From positions 372,001 through 436,000 of the forward strand of contig NZ_NPKP01000001.1 in NCBI RefSeq assembly GCF_008329585.1: DNA of 64,000 nt. The letters are read 5' to 3'. The translations under genes were made by a program, and so were the position numbers. The notes below the pieces were generated by a model that was not told where the DNA came from, made no database searches, and saw only the letters and a list, made by a program, of their open reading frames with translations. The stretch is from Mycolicibacterium sp. P9-22 (GTDB lineage: Bacteria > Actinomycetota > Actinomycetes > Mycobacteriales > Mycobacteriaceae). Below, one piece after another: positions 7,850-18,156 of this stretch. Numbering within the stretch: position 1 is the stretch's first letter; the number at the start of each line of letters is the position of its first letter.

Positions 7850-8865
7850 GCGTTGCGTATCTCCTTTTTGACCGACTCAAGTGCTACCGGGGTGCCCCGG
7901 CGCAGGGATTCGGTGGCGGCTTCGGCCAGCCAGGCCACCTCGACGGCGTCGGCCACGGTCGCGCCGCGGACCGGTCCGCCCTTGGCGACCTCGACGAACC
8001 CGGCCAACTCGGTGCGGAACGCCTCGGTGAAGCGGTCCATGAAGAAATTGTGTGCCGGACCCGTCGGGAAGTCGTTGTGCGGGTCGGTGTTCAGCAGTGG
8101 CACACCCTGATCCCAGCCGGCGGCGACGCTGTCGTCGAAGCCGTGCACCTCGAGACGGCAGTCGTAGCCGCGGGCGTTGTAGCGGGCGTTGGAGACCACG
8201 CCGAGTGCGCCGCCGTCGAACCGCACCACCACGGCGGCCGAATCGACATCGCCGTACTCGGCGAACAGCGGGTCCCCCTGCACCGTCCCGGTGGCGTACA
8301 CCTCGACGGCGTTCTGTCCGGTGATCCAGCGGATGATGTCGAAATCGTGCACGGCGCAGTCGCGGAAGATGCCACCGGAACCCTTGATGTAATCCATCGG
8401 CGGGGGAGCGGGATCCATCGTGGTGCTCCGCACGGTGTGCAGGATGCCCAGGGTGCCCGCGTCGACGGCGCTCTTGGCCGCGGCGAAGGCGGCGTCGAAG
8501 CGGCGCTGATAACCGACCTGCACCGGCACGCCGGAGCGGCCGATGATCTCGGCGACCCGCGCGCTCTCGGCGGCCGTGGAAGCGATCGGCTTCTCGCAGA
8601 ACGTCGGGATACCGCGCTCCACCGAGGCCAGGGTGAGTTCCGCATGCGCCGGGGTGGCCGCGGCCACCACCACGCCGTCGACACCCGAGGCCAGCAGCTC
8701 CTCGACGGAGCCGACGGCCTTGGCGCCGTGTTTGGCGGCCACCGATGCCGTCACGTCGGCGCGTTCATCGGTGATCACCAACCCGTCGATCCCGGGCAGC
8801 CCGGTCAGGGTTTCGGTGTGGAATGCGCCGATGCGGCCCAGTCCGATCACGCCGATGGTGGTCAT
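7846..8865 (-). CDS. Inositol 2-dehydrogenase-like Gfo/Idh/MocA oxidoreductase
   Basis: A 339-residue NAD-dependent dehydrogenase. It has the Rossmann motif IGVIGLGRIGAFH, the lysine motif FCEKPIA near residue 95, and GGIFRDCAVHDFDIIRW, which matches the catalytic Asp/His region of myo-inositol 2-dehydrogenases (IolG). Length and motifs fit IolG well, but scyllo-inositol or other cyclitol and sugar dehydrogenases share them. It overlaps the dioxygenase gene upstream and the IolE-like gene downstream by 4 bp each. It probably oxidises the polyol released or modified by the dioxygenase. Confidence 0.82.
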   Translation of the reverse strand: MTTIGVIGLGRIGAFHTETLTGLPGIDGLVITDERADVTASVAAKHGAKAVGSVEELLASGVDGVVVAAATPAHAELTLASVERGIPTFCEKPIASTAAESARVAEIIGRSGVPVQVGYQRRFDAAFAAAKSAVDAGTLGILHTVRSTTMDPAPPPMDYIKGSGGIFRDCAVHDFDIIRWITGQNAVEVYATGTVQGDPLFAEYGDVDSAAVVVRFDGGALGVVSNARYNARGYDCRLEVHGFDDSVAAGWDQGVPLLNTDPHNDFPTGPAHNFFMDRFTEAFRTELAGFVEVAKGGPVRGATVADAVEVAWLAEAATESLRRGTPVALESVKKEIRNA

Positions 8866-10025
8866 GGGGTTCTCCGTTCGTCTTGTGCGTCCAGTACTGC
8901 AATGAGTCCGTCCAGTTCGAGTCCGTCGGCCAGTGCGGCCAGCACGGTGTCCACCTGGCTGGGCGGGGCGAGGCTGCCGATGGGTTGGTCGCTGTCGAGG
9001 TTGGTGGGGAAGGCGTAACCCTCGGCGGTGGCATTGACGATGTTGGCCAGGTCGGCGATCGGGCGGCCGGCTCGCTGCATCCGCAGCAGTGCCGGGTAGA
9101 CCGCTTTCACCATGGCGGTCCGATCCAGTGATTCCATCGCGCGCCCGAAAGGCGACGAGATCTGCAGCAGGTTGGCCATCCGGCTGATATCGGCCGAAGT
9201 GTTCTCTCCCGCACCGTGATACAGGGCGGGATTGAAGAACACCGCGTCACCCTTGCCCAGCGGCACCTGGACGTGGTGCTCGGCGAAGAACTCGATGAAC
9301 TCGGGCCGGTAGAAGGCGATGTAGCCGGCCTCGAAGCGCTGCGAGTACGGCAGCAGCATTGTGGGCCCGCTCTCCAGTGGCATATCGCAATGCGCGACCG
9401 CGCCCTGCAGCGTCAACGCCGCGGACATCCGGTGCATATGCGCCGGATAGTGCGCCAACTGGTCGGCGTCGACAAAACCGAGATGGTAGTCGCGGTGCGG
9501 AACCTGCGGGGCGCCACCGGGATTGACGACATTCACCTGTGAGGTGACCTGATAGCGCGGGCCCAGCCAGGCCTGCGACACCAATGCCAGGGTGTCCGCG
9601 GCGTAGTACTCGGCGTACACCTCGGGAGCGTGCATGGCGAGTTTCTGCGCGGCGTTCCATACCCGGTCGTTGGCGCCGGCCTTGCCGAAGTGGTCTCCGG
9701 CCGCGCCGCCCTCGGCACGCTGGGCGGCGATGATGTCGTCGAACGCCGTGGAGGCGCGGTCGGTGACCGCCTCGTCGAAAGCGCCCTCGAAGACCACGAC
9801 GCCGGGCCCTTCGGTGAGTGCGCGGATCAGCTCGGACTGCAGCGCCCGCCGATCGGCCTCGGCGATCCCGGCTGCCGAGTACACCAGGACGTTGCGCCGC
9901 ACGTCGACGGCGTGCGGGTAACCGGCCAGGTCGGTCTCGCGGAGCACCTGACGGCGGAACTCGGCCAGATCACAGTCGGACTCGGTGATCCAGCCGGAGT
10001 CGGATTCGGTGAGTGAAGCGGGCAT
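8862..10025 (-). CDS. Phytanoyl-CoA dioxygenase (PhyH) family protein
   Basis: A 387-residue Fe(II)/2-oxoglutarate dioxygenase-like protein. The iron ligands are visible as H177-R-D179 (VPHRDYHLGF) and H270 (ALYHGAGENTS), with R282 (SRMANLL) suited to bind 2-oxoglutarate. It is the first gene of the polyol operon. The start is taken at ATG 10025; a TTG at 10061 in frame has no ribosome site. A dioxygenase leading an inositol-type operon is unusual; it might hydroxylate or O-demethylate a substituted polyol before dehydrogenation, which is inference. Confidence 0.82.
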   Translation of the reverse strand: MPASLTESDSGWITESDCDLAEFRRQVLRETDLAGYPHAVDVRRNVLVYSAAGIAEADRRALQSELIRALTEGPGVVVFEGAFDEAVTDRASTAFDDIIAAQRAEGGAAGDHFGKAGANDRVWNAAQKLAMHAPEVYAEYYAADTLALVSQAWLGPRYQVTSQVNVVNPGGAPQVPHRDYHLGFVDADQLAHYPAHMHRMSAALTLQGAVAHCDMPLESGPTMLLPYSQRFEAGYIAFYRPEFIEFFAEHHVQVPLGKGDAVFFNPALYHGAGENTSADISRMANLLQISSPFGRAMESLDRTAMVKAVYPALLRMQRAGRPIADLANIVNATAEGYAFPTNLDSDQPIGSLAPPSQVDTVLAALADGLELDGLIAVLDAQDERRTP

Positions 10026-10081
10026 GGCGGTTAGTCTTGCCGTGATACCGACCGCAATCAACAGCAGAAAACCATCAAAAA

Positions 10082-10102
10082 CACCTCACCAATTGAGGTG
10101 AG
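10082..10102. promoter_or_regulatory. Inverted repeat between divergent PhyH operon and LacI gene
   Basis: CACCTCA (10082-10088) and TGAGGTG (10094-10100) form a perfect inverted repeat with a 5-bp spacer. A nested CTCACC/GGTGAG repeat shares the same bases. It is in the divergent promoter region 68 bp before the LacI-family start, so it is a candidate operator. The odd spacing is not classic for LacI proteins. Confidence 0.4.
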
Positions 10103-10155
10103 CAGACGCAAATGGCCCCCATGATGGCGGTTTTGACGGCCATTCGCGTCTGCTC
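10100..10155. repeat. Palindromic repeat, GAGCAGACGC family, copy 1
   Basis: GAGCAGACGCAAATGGCC (10100-10117) pairs with 10138-10155 with one mismatch across 18 bp; the loop is 20 bp. The same outer sequence with GGCC-proximal arms recurs at 28345-28404. It sits directly upstream of the LacI-family gene (ATG 10170) and would form a strong hairpin in its 5' region. Confidence 0.7.
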
Positions 10156-10169
10156 GCGGGGAGAACGGG

Positions 10170-11171
10170 ATGCACCGCTACAAGGTTCGCGAGATCGCTC
10201 AGCAATCCGGACTGAGTGAGGCGACCGTGGACCGGGTCCTCAACGACCGGCCCGGCGTCCGGGAGAACACCAGGGCCGAGGTGCTGCAGGCCATCGCCGA
10301 CCTGGACAAGCAGCGAGCGCAGTTGCGGCTCAACGGTCGCCGCTACCTCATCGATGTGGTGATGCAGACCCCGCAGCGGTTCTCCGACGCGTTCCGGGCG
10401 GCGATCGAAGCCGAACTGCCCGCGTTCGCCCCGGCGGTACCGAGGGCCCGGTTCCATCTGTGGGAATCGGGTTCGGCGGCGCAGACCGCCGATGTGCTGG
10501 CCCGCATCAAGGGCAGCCATGGCGTCATCCTGAAGGCGCAGGACGAGCCCGAGGTCGCCGAGGCCGTCGACCGGCTGGTCGCCTCCGGGGTGCCGGTGGT
10601 CACCTATTCCACCGACGTGGCCAACAGCGATCGCTGCGCCTATGTGGGCATCGACAATCACGGTGCCGGTCTGACGGCGGCGTTCCTGGTGGACCAGTGG
10701 CTCGGTGAGGCGTCCTCAGGAGTGCTGATCACGTTGAGCCGCACGGTGTTCCGCGGCGAGGGTGAGCGTGAGGTCGGATTCCGGGCGGGGCTGCGCGGTA
10801 CCGGACGCGACATCGTGGAGGTGAGTGACAGCGACGGTATCGATGCCACCACCGAACGGCTGGTGCTCGACGCGCTGAAACGTAATCCCGGGATCGAGGC
10901 CGTCTACTCGCCGGGGGGCGGCAATGACGCAACCGTCCGGGCATTCGAGAGTTTGGGGCGGGAGTGCCGGGTCTTTGTCGCCCACGATCTCGATGTCGAC
11001 AACCGCAGGCTGCTTCGCGCGGGCAAGCTCTCGGTCGTCCTGCACAACGATCTGCGTGCGGACGCCCGCCTGGCCATCCGGGTGATCTTCGCGCAGCACC
11101 GCGCCCTTCCCGAGGAACCGGTGCGGCCCACTCCCATCCAGGTCATCACCCCGTACAACCTGCCGGCGTGA
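10170..11171 (+). CDS. LacI family transcriptional regulator (polyol cluster)
   Basis: A 333-residue repressor. The N-terminal helix-turn-helix reads YKVREIAQQSGLSEATVDRVLNDRPGV, followed by a sugar-binding sensor domain with VYSPGGGNDATVRAF and FVAHDLD. It is transcribed divergently from the dioxygenase/dehydrogenase/TIM-barrel operon and followed by a PfkB kinase, so it most likely controls both units in response to a polyol or a phosphorylated product. The ligand is unknown. A long hairpin-forming repeat lies in its leader region, and a separate short inverted repeat (10082-10102) could be its operator. Confidence 0.88.
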   Translation: MHRYKVREIAQQSGLSEATVDRVLNDRPGVRENTRAEVLQAIADLDKQRAQLRLNGRRYLIDVVMQTPQRFSDAFRAAIEAELPAFAPAVPRARFHLWESGSAAQTADVLARIKGSHGVILKAQDEPEVAEAVDRLVASGVPVVTYSTDVANSDRCAYVGIDNHGAGLTAAFLVDQWLGEASSGVLITLSRTVFRGEGEREVGFRAGLRGTGRDIVEVSDSDGIDATTERLVLDALKRNPGIEAVYSPGGGNDATVRAFESLGRECRVFVAHDLDVDNRRLLRAGKLSVVLHNDLRADARLAIRVIFAQHRALPEEPVRPTPIQVITPYNLPA

Positions 11172-11297
11172 CGATCGGCACAGGCCCGCGAAGGCTGCGG
11201 AATCGCTGAAAGGGTGCCGCGCGGACTACCATTTCCGCGCACGGCCACGTCACCATGTGCCGACGACAGGACAAACCACAAGCAGGGGAATCGATTG

Positions 11298-12143
11298 ATG
11301 GCGCCAGAGCTCGTCCCGGGCGTGACAGTGCTGGGGAACCTGGCCATCGACGTCATCAACGGGGCTCCGCCGAGCCCGGGTGGGTGCGCTTCGTTCGCCG
11401 GGGTGGCGCTGGAAACCGCACCGGGCACCGCCCACATCGTGGCGATGGGCGAGCAGAAGCACCATGAACTCTTCGACCCGGTGCTGGAGCGGTTCGGCTC
11501 CCTGGTGCGGCTGCTGCCATCGGACCGCACCAGCGGATTCAGTCTGGACTATGACGACACCGACCACCGGCACATGGGCGTCCAGGCGATCGGCCCGGTA
11601 TGGACACCGCGCGATGTCGACACCGATGATCCCCGCACCACTTGGATCCATCTGGCCCCACTGCTGCGCACCGATTTCCCCGCCGAAACCCTCGCTCATC
11701 TGGCGGCCCGTGGCCACCGGATCGCCTATGACGGCCAGGGCCTGGTGCGCGCGGACCACGTCGGCCCGCTGAAACTGGACCGGCACTTCGCTCCGGAGCT
11801 GCTGCGCCACCTCGATGTGCTGAAGCTGGCCGAGGACGAGGCCGTCATCGTCGCCGACGGCGCCTTCGACATCGCCACGGCCCAGGCGCTCGGGGTGCCC
11901 GAGATCCTGGTGACCTATGGCTCCGAGGGTTGCGACATCTACAAGGACGGCGCTGTCGTGCGGGTACCCGCCGCGTGGCGCGTGATGGACGTGCAGACGA
12001 CCGGCGCCGGCGACATGTTCACCGCCTGTTACGTCGCCCACCGGGCGGCCGGTGCCGACCCCCGGCGCGCCGTCGAGGTGGCCAGCGAACTGGTGGCCCG
12101 CGAATTGCAGAAGCGTGTCCAGGTGCGCTCGGCACCGGCGTAG
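11298..12143 (+). CDS. PfkB family carbohydrate kinase
   Basis: A 281-residue ribokinase-fold kinase. The N-terminal part has VTVLGNLAIDVINGAPPSPGGCASF, and the C-terminal PfkB signature VQTTGAGDMFTACY contains the catalytic Asp and anion hole (GAGD). It transfers phosphate from ATP to a sugar or polyol hydroxyl. AGGGGAA at 11284-11290 sets the start at ATG 11298. It is 126 bp downstream of the LacI regulator on the same strand and may phosphorylate the product of the neighbouring polyol operon (an IolC-like step), but the substrate is unproven. Confidence 0.82.
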   Translation: MAPELVPGVTVLGNLAIDVINGAPPSPGGCASFAGVALETAPGTAHIVAMGEQKHHELFDPVLERFGSLVRLLPSDRTSGFSLDYDDTDHRHMGVQAIGPVWTPRDVDTDDPRTTWIHLAPLLRTDFPAETLAHLAARGHRIAYDGQGLVRADHVGPLKLDRHFAPELLRHLDVLKLAEDEAVIVADGAFDIATAQALGVPEILVTYGSEGCDIYKDGAVVRVPAAWRVMDVQTTGAGDMFTACYVAHRAAGADPRRAVEVASELVARELQKRVQVRSAPA

Positions 12144-12162
12144 ACCCTGGTTGAAACGATCC

Positions 12163-12180
12163 ACTTGACACCCGTCAAGT
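12163..12180. promoter_or_regulatory. Inverted repeat in the kor upstream region
   Basis: ACTTGAC (12163-12169) and GTCAAGT (12174-12180) form a perfect 7-bp inverted repeat around ACCC. It contains TTGACA, which could also be read as a -35 box, but no good -10 follows at 17 bp. Candidate regulator site upstream of korA. Confidence 0.4.
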
Positions 12181-12220
12181 TTGACCGGCAGAGTGCTACT
12201 GCGCGGTAACCAGTTCCTTA

Positions 12221-12235
12221 GAGAATGACATTCTC
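12221..12235. promoter_or_regulatory. Inverted repeat GAGAAT-GAC-ATTCTC upstream of korA
   Basis: GAGAAT (12221-12226) and ATTCTC (12230-12235) are perfect 6-bp arms separated by 3 bp, the size expected for a dimeric TetR- or MarR-type operator. It lies 218 bp before the predicted korA start, within the long upstream region. Confidence 0.45.
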
Positions 12236-12453
12236 CAAAAGTGATGAAGACCACATCGCGACGGGAACTCGCGTTGCTTCACTGCGCTGAACAGGCAGTT
12301 CTTCTCGACGAAACCCGCGTGTCGCCGGCCCGCCCGGCATTGGTCACCCTAAGAGAAGTGCCATACTGGTTACCGGCAGTGACACCAAAAGTTTTTGATG
12401 CAAACGCCCCGCGACTGAAGCGCGACTCGCGTGGGTGTGAAAGGCAGGAAGTC

Positions 12454-14382
12454 GTGGCTCAGAACGGCAACGCGGGGACTCCCCGGCAGAAGCTGGAGAA
12501 GGTGGTCATCCGCTTCGCCGGTGACTCCGGTGACGGCATGCAGCTCACCGGTGACCGGTTCACGTCTGAGGCCGCGCTCTTCGGCAATGACCTTGCGACG
12601 CAGCCCAATTACCCCGCGGAGATCCGCGCACCTCAGGGCACCCTGCCCGGTGTGTCGTCCTTCCAGATCCAGATCGCGGACTACGACATCCTGACCGCCG
12701 GCGACCGTCCCGATGTTCTCGTCGCGATGAATCCTGCCGCATTGAAGGCCAACGTGGGGGACCTACCTCGTGGCGGCCTGATCATCGCCAACGCCGACGA
12801 GTTCACCAAGCGCAACTTGGCCAAGGTCGGCTACGACGCCAACCCGCTGGAGAACGAGGAACTTTCCGACTACGTCGTGCAGTCGGTGGCGATGACGACC
12901 CTGACCCTTGGTGCCGTCGAGGCGATCGGCGCGACCAAGAAGGACGGCCAGCGCGCCAAGAACATGTTCGCCCTCGGACTGCTGTCGTGGATGTACGGGC
13001 GCGAGTTGGAGGCCAGCGAGGCCTTCATCCGGGAGAAGTTCGCCCGCAAGCCCGAGATCGCCGAGGCCAACGTGCTGGCGCTCAAGGCGGGCTGGAACTA
13101 CGGCGAGACCACCGAGGCGTTCGCCGTCACCTACGAGGTGGGCCGGGCGAAGCTCAAGTCCGGCGACTATCGGCAGATCTCGGGTAACACCGCGTTGGCC
13201 TACGGCGTCGTGGCGGCCGGGCAGCTCGGCGATATCCAGGTGGTGCTGGGCACCTACCCGATCACCCCCGCGTCGGACATCCTGCACGAGTTGTCCAAGT
13301 ACAAGCACTTCAACGTCCTGACCTTCCAGGCCGAGGATGAGATCGCCGGAATCGGCGCCGCCATCGGTGCGTCCTACGGCGGTGCGCTCGGCGTCACCAG
13401 CACCTCGGGCCCCGGCGTCTCGCTGAAATCCGAGGCCATCGGCCTCGCGGTGATGACCGAACTTCCGCTGTTGGTCATCGACGTGCAGCGGGGCGGCCCG
13501 TCCACCGGTTTGCCGACCAAGACCGAGCAGGCCGATCTGCTGCAGGCGCTGTACGGCCGCAACGGCGAGTCGCCGGTCGCGGTGCTGGCGCCCTGCTCGC
13601 CGTCGGACTGCTTCGACATCGCGGTCGAGGCGGTGCGGATCGCCATCGGCTATCACACGCCGGTGATCATCCTGTCCGATGGCGCGATCGCCAACGGTTC
13701 CGAGCCGTGGCGCATCCCGGACATCAGCACCTACCCGGCCATCGAGCACACCTTCGCCAAGTCCGGCGAGCCGTTCGAGCCCTACGCGCGCGACCCGGAG
13801 ACCCTGGCCCGTCAGTTCGCGGTGCCGGGCACACCGGGCCTGGAGCACCGCATCGGTGGGCTGGAGGCGGCCAACGGCTCGGGCAACATCTCCTATGAGC
13901 CGAAGAACCACGATCTGATGGTTCGGCTGCGGCAGCTCAAGATCGACGGCATCACGGTGCCCGATCTGGAGGTCGACGACCCGGACGGTGACGCCGAACT
14001 GCTGTTGCTCGGCTGGGGCAGCTCCTACGGCCCGATCGGCGAGGCCTGCCGGCGCGCCCGCCGCAGCGGTATCAAGGTCGCGCATGCTCAACTGCGCTAC
14101 CTCAACCCGTTCCCGTCGAATCTCGGAGAGGTGCTGCGCCGCTACCCGAAGGTGGTCGTGCCGGAGATGAACCTCGGCCAGCTGGCGCTGCTGCTGCGCG
14201 GCAAGTACCTGGTCGACGTGCAGTCGGTCACCAAGGTCGAGGGTATGGCGTTCCTGGCCGACGAGGTCGAGGGCATCATCGATGCGGCGATCGACGGAAC
14301 GCTGCGCGAAAAGGAAACTGACAAGGCCAAATTCGCCCGGCTGGCCGCGGCCACCGTGGAATCTGTGGGAGCGAGCGCATGA
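12454..14382 (+). CDS. korA: 2-oxoglutarate:ferredoxin oxidoreductase, alpha(gamma) subunit KorA
   Basis: A 642-residue fused gamma-alpha subunit of a CoA-dependent 2-oxoacid:ferredoxin oxidoreductase. The gamma domain opens with VVIRFAGDSGDGMQLTGDRF; the alpha domain begins near residue 180, with GTYPITPASDILHEL near 268 and DVQRGGPSTGLPTKTEQ. With KorB it converts 2-oxoglutarate and CoA to succinyl-CoA, reducing ferredoxin. GTG 12454 fits the family start (AQNGNAGTPRQ...) and follows AGGCAGGA. The frame stays open 71 codons upstream to 12241, but that part does not look like the family. korB follows with a 4-bp overlap. The pair plus mobA matches the M. tuberculosis Rv2455c-Rv2453c order. 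Confidence 0.95.
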   Translation: MAQNGNAGTPRQKLEKVVIRFAGDSGDGMQLTGDRFTSEAALFGNDLATQPNYPAEIRAPQGTLPGVSSFQIQIADYDILTAGDRPDVLVAMNPAALKANVGDLPRGGLIIANADEFTKRNLAKVGYDANPLENEELSDYVVQSVAMTTLTLGAVEAIGATKKDGQRAKNMFALGLLSWMYGRELEASEAFIREKFARKPEIAEANVLALKAGWNYGETTEAFAVTYEVGRAKLKSGDYRQISGNTALAYGVVAAGQLGDIQVVLGTYPITPASDILHELSKYKHFNVLTFQAEDEIAGIGAAIGASYGGALGVTSTSGPGVSLKSEAIGLAVMTELPLLVIDVQRGGPSTGLPTKTEQADLLQALYGRNGESPVAVLAPCSPSDCFDIAVEAVRIAIGYHTPVIILSDGAIANGSEPWRIPDISTYPAIEHTFAKSGEPFEPYARDPETLARQFAVPGTPGLEHRIGGLEAANGSGNISYEPKNHDLMVRLRQLKIDGITVPDLEVDDPDGDAELLLLGWGSSYGPIGEACRRARRSGIKVAHAQLRYLNPFPSNLGEVLRRYPKVVVPEMNLGQLALLLRGKYLVDVQSVTKVEGMAFLADEVEGIIDAAIDGTLREKETDKAKFARLAAATVESVGASA

Positions 14383-15458
14383 CCGACCTGATCGGCTCTG
14401 ACCTGGGCTTGACCGAAGCCCTCAGCAAGACTGCGCTGGTGCCGACGACGGACCAGCCGCAGAAGGGCAAGGACTTCACCAGTGACCAGGAGGTCCGCTG
14501 GTGCCCGGGTTGCGGTGACTACGTCATCCTCAACACGATCCGTAACTTCCTGCCGGAGCTGGGGCTGCGCCGCGAGAACATCGCGTTCGTCAGCGGCATC
14601 GGCTGCTCCAGCCGGTTCCCGTACTACCTGGAGACCTACGGTTTCCACTCGATCCACGGTCGGGCGCCGACCATCGCCACCGGTCTCGCGCTGGCTCGTG
14701 AGGATCTGTCGGTGTGGGTGGTCACCGGTGACGGTGACTCGCTGTCCATCGGCGGAAACCACCTCATCCATGCGCTGCGACGCAATATCAACATCACGAT
14801 CCTGCTGTTCAACAACCGGATCTACGGCCTGACCAAGGGCCAGTACTCGCCGACGTCCGAGGTCGGCAAGGTCACCAAGTCCACGCCGATGGGCTCGGTG
14901 GACTACCCGTTCAACCCGGTGTCGCTGGCACTGGGCGCCGAGGCCACCTTCGTCGGGCGTGCACTGGACTCCGACCGCAAGGGACTGACCGAGGTGCTGC
15001 GCGGTGCCGCCGCCCATCGTGGTGCCGCCCTCGTCGAGATCATGCAGGACTGCCCGATCTTCAACGACGGTTCGTTCGATGCGCTGCGCAAGGAAGGCGC
15101 CGAGGACCGGCTGATCAACGTCACCCACGGCGAACCGATCACGTTCGGCGCCGACGGCGAATACGCGGTGGTGAGGTCCGGGTTCAGCCTGGAGGTCGCC
15201 AAGACCGCCGACGTACCCGCAGATCAGATCGTGGTGCATGACGCGACGATCGACGACCCGGCGTATGCCTTCGCGTTGTCGCGGCTGTCCGAGCAGAACC
15301 TCGATCACATGGTGATGGGCATTTTCCGCCAGGTGAACAAGCCGACCTACGACGACGCGGCCCGCCAGCAGATCAGCGTTGCGCGTGAGGCCAAGGCGCA
15401 CGACACGGCGGCATTGCAATCGCTGCTTCGCGGCAAGGACACCTGGACGGTCGACTAA
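14379..15458 (+). CDS. korB: 2-oxoglutarate:ferredoxin oxidoreductase, beta subunit KorB
   Basis: A 359-residue thiamine-diphosphate-binding subunit. [13 protein letters not shown] near residue 42 and [14 protein letters not shown] hold cysteines expected for the single [4Fe-4S] cluster, and [13 protein letters not shown] with LLFNNRIYG forms the TPP/Mg site (GDGDS...NN). It pairs with KorA, whose stop overlaps this ATG by 4 bp. Together they supply succinyl-CoA and reduced ferredoxin, an alternative to the 2-oxoglutarate dehydrogenase complex. Length and motifs match mycobacterial KorB (Rv2454c). Confidence 0.95.
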   Translation: MTDLIGSDLGLTEALSKTALVPTTDQPQKGKDFTSDQEVRWCPGCGDYVILNTIRNFLPELGLRRENIAFVSGIGCSSRFPYYLETYGFHSIHGRAPTIATGLALAREDLSVWVVTGDGDSLSIGGNHLIHALRRNINITILLFNNRIYGLTKGQYSPTSEVGKVTKSTPMGSVDYPFNPVSLALGAEATFVGRALDSDRKGLTEVLRGAAAHRGAALVEIMQDCPIFNDGSFDALRKEGAEDRLINVTHGEPITFGADGEYAVVRSGFSLEVAKTADVPADQIVVHDATIDDPAYAFALSRLSEQNLDHMVMGIFRQVNKPTYDDAARQQISVAREAKAHDTAALQSLLRGKDTWTVD

Positions 15459-15461
15459 CCT
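15456..15461 (+). promoter_or_regulatory. -10 box for a leaderless mobA transcript
   Basis: TAACCT ends 7 bp before the GTG start of mobA, so transcription would begin at or next to the start codon. It overlaps the korB stop codon. No convincing -35 is seen. Confidence 0.45.
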
Positions 15462-15468
15462 CAGCGCG

Positions 15469-16053
15469 GTGACCGTACCCCCCGCGCCCACACCCGGCAT
15501 GGCGATGGCCGGGATCGTGTTGGCCGGTGGCGCGTCCCGCCGGATGGGGCGGGACAAGGCCACCCTGGTGGTTCGTGGTCAGACACTCGTGGAACGGGTG
15601 GTGGCCACGGTCGGCACCCGCTGTGCACCCGTTTTTGTCGTCGCGGCACCCGGTCAGGGGCTGCCCGAACTCTCCGCGCAGATCCTGCGCGACGAGGTGC
15701 GCGGCGTCGGCCCGTTGTTGGCGACGGCACGCGGGTTGCGGGCCGCTGCTGCCTCAGGGCTGGAATGGGCCTTCGTGTGTGCGGTCGACATGCCGCATCT
15801 CACGGTCCGCATCATCGATGAACTGGCCGCGGCCGCCTTCTCCTCGGCGGCCGATGCGGTGCTGCCCTGGGACGGGCGCGACCACTATCTGGCCGGCGTC
15901 TACCGCACCGCGCTGGCGGTCCGGGCCGATGAGCTGGTCGCGGCCGGCGAGCGCAGCATGCGCGCGCTGGTGGATGCCGGGGACACCCAGCGCATCGTCA
16001 TGGAGCAACGGCGCGAGCTGACCAACGTGAACACTCCGCAGGATCTGGACTGA
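15469..16053 (+). CDS. mobA: Molybdenum cofactor guanylyltransferase MobA
   Basis: A 194-residue nucleotidyltransferase. The GTP-binding signature [16 protein letters not shown] lies near residues 19-34, and [10 protein letters not shown] carries the metal-binding Asp. It attaches GMP to molybdopterin to give the bis-MGD cofactor. The GTG at 15469 has a TAACCT -10 box 7 bp upstream, pointing to a leaderless transcript; ATG codons at 15499 and 15505 are alternatives that would still keep the motif. Position after korAB agrees with M. tuberculosis Rv2453c. Confidence 0.9.
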   Translation: MTVPPAPTPGMAMAGIVLAGGASRRMGRDKATLVVRGQTLVERVVATVGTRCAPVFVVAAPGQGLPELSAQILRDEVRGVGPLLATARGLRAAAASGLEWAFVCAVDMPHLTVRIIDELAAAAFSSAADAVLPWDGRDHYLAGVYRTALAVRADELVAAGERSMRALVDAGDTQRIVMEQRRELTNVNTPQDLD

Positions 16054-17431
<1,378 letters not shown>

Positions 17432-17450
17432 CCCGCTATCAGAAGAATCA

Positions 17451-17487
17451 CAATGGCGCCGGGCTTTCTGCCCGGCGCCATTGTTTT
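17451..17487 (+). terminator. Intrinsic terminator after the first rpf gene
   Basis: CAATGGCGCCGGG (17451-17463) pairs perfectly with 17471-17483 (13 bp, 7-base loop) and is followed by TTTT. It separates the two rpf genes into different transcripts. Confidence 0.85.
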
Positions 17488-17560
17488 CTCATGAACACCG
17501 CTGATATCCACCTGTCTCATAAGAAACTGCTAAAACTTCCGTCCCCTGGGTAACGCGTGA

Positions 17561-18154
<594 letters not shown>

Positions 18155-18156
18155 TA

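Noticed and set aside
12241..12453. 71-codon N-terminal extension of KorA
   Set aside because: The extension does not resemble the family and GTG 12454 matches the expected start with a Shine-Dalgarno.
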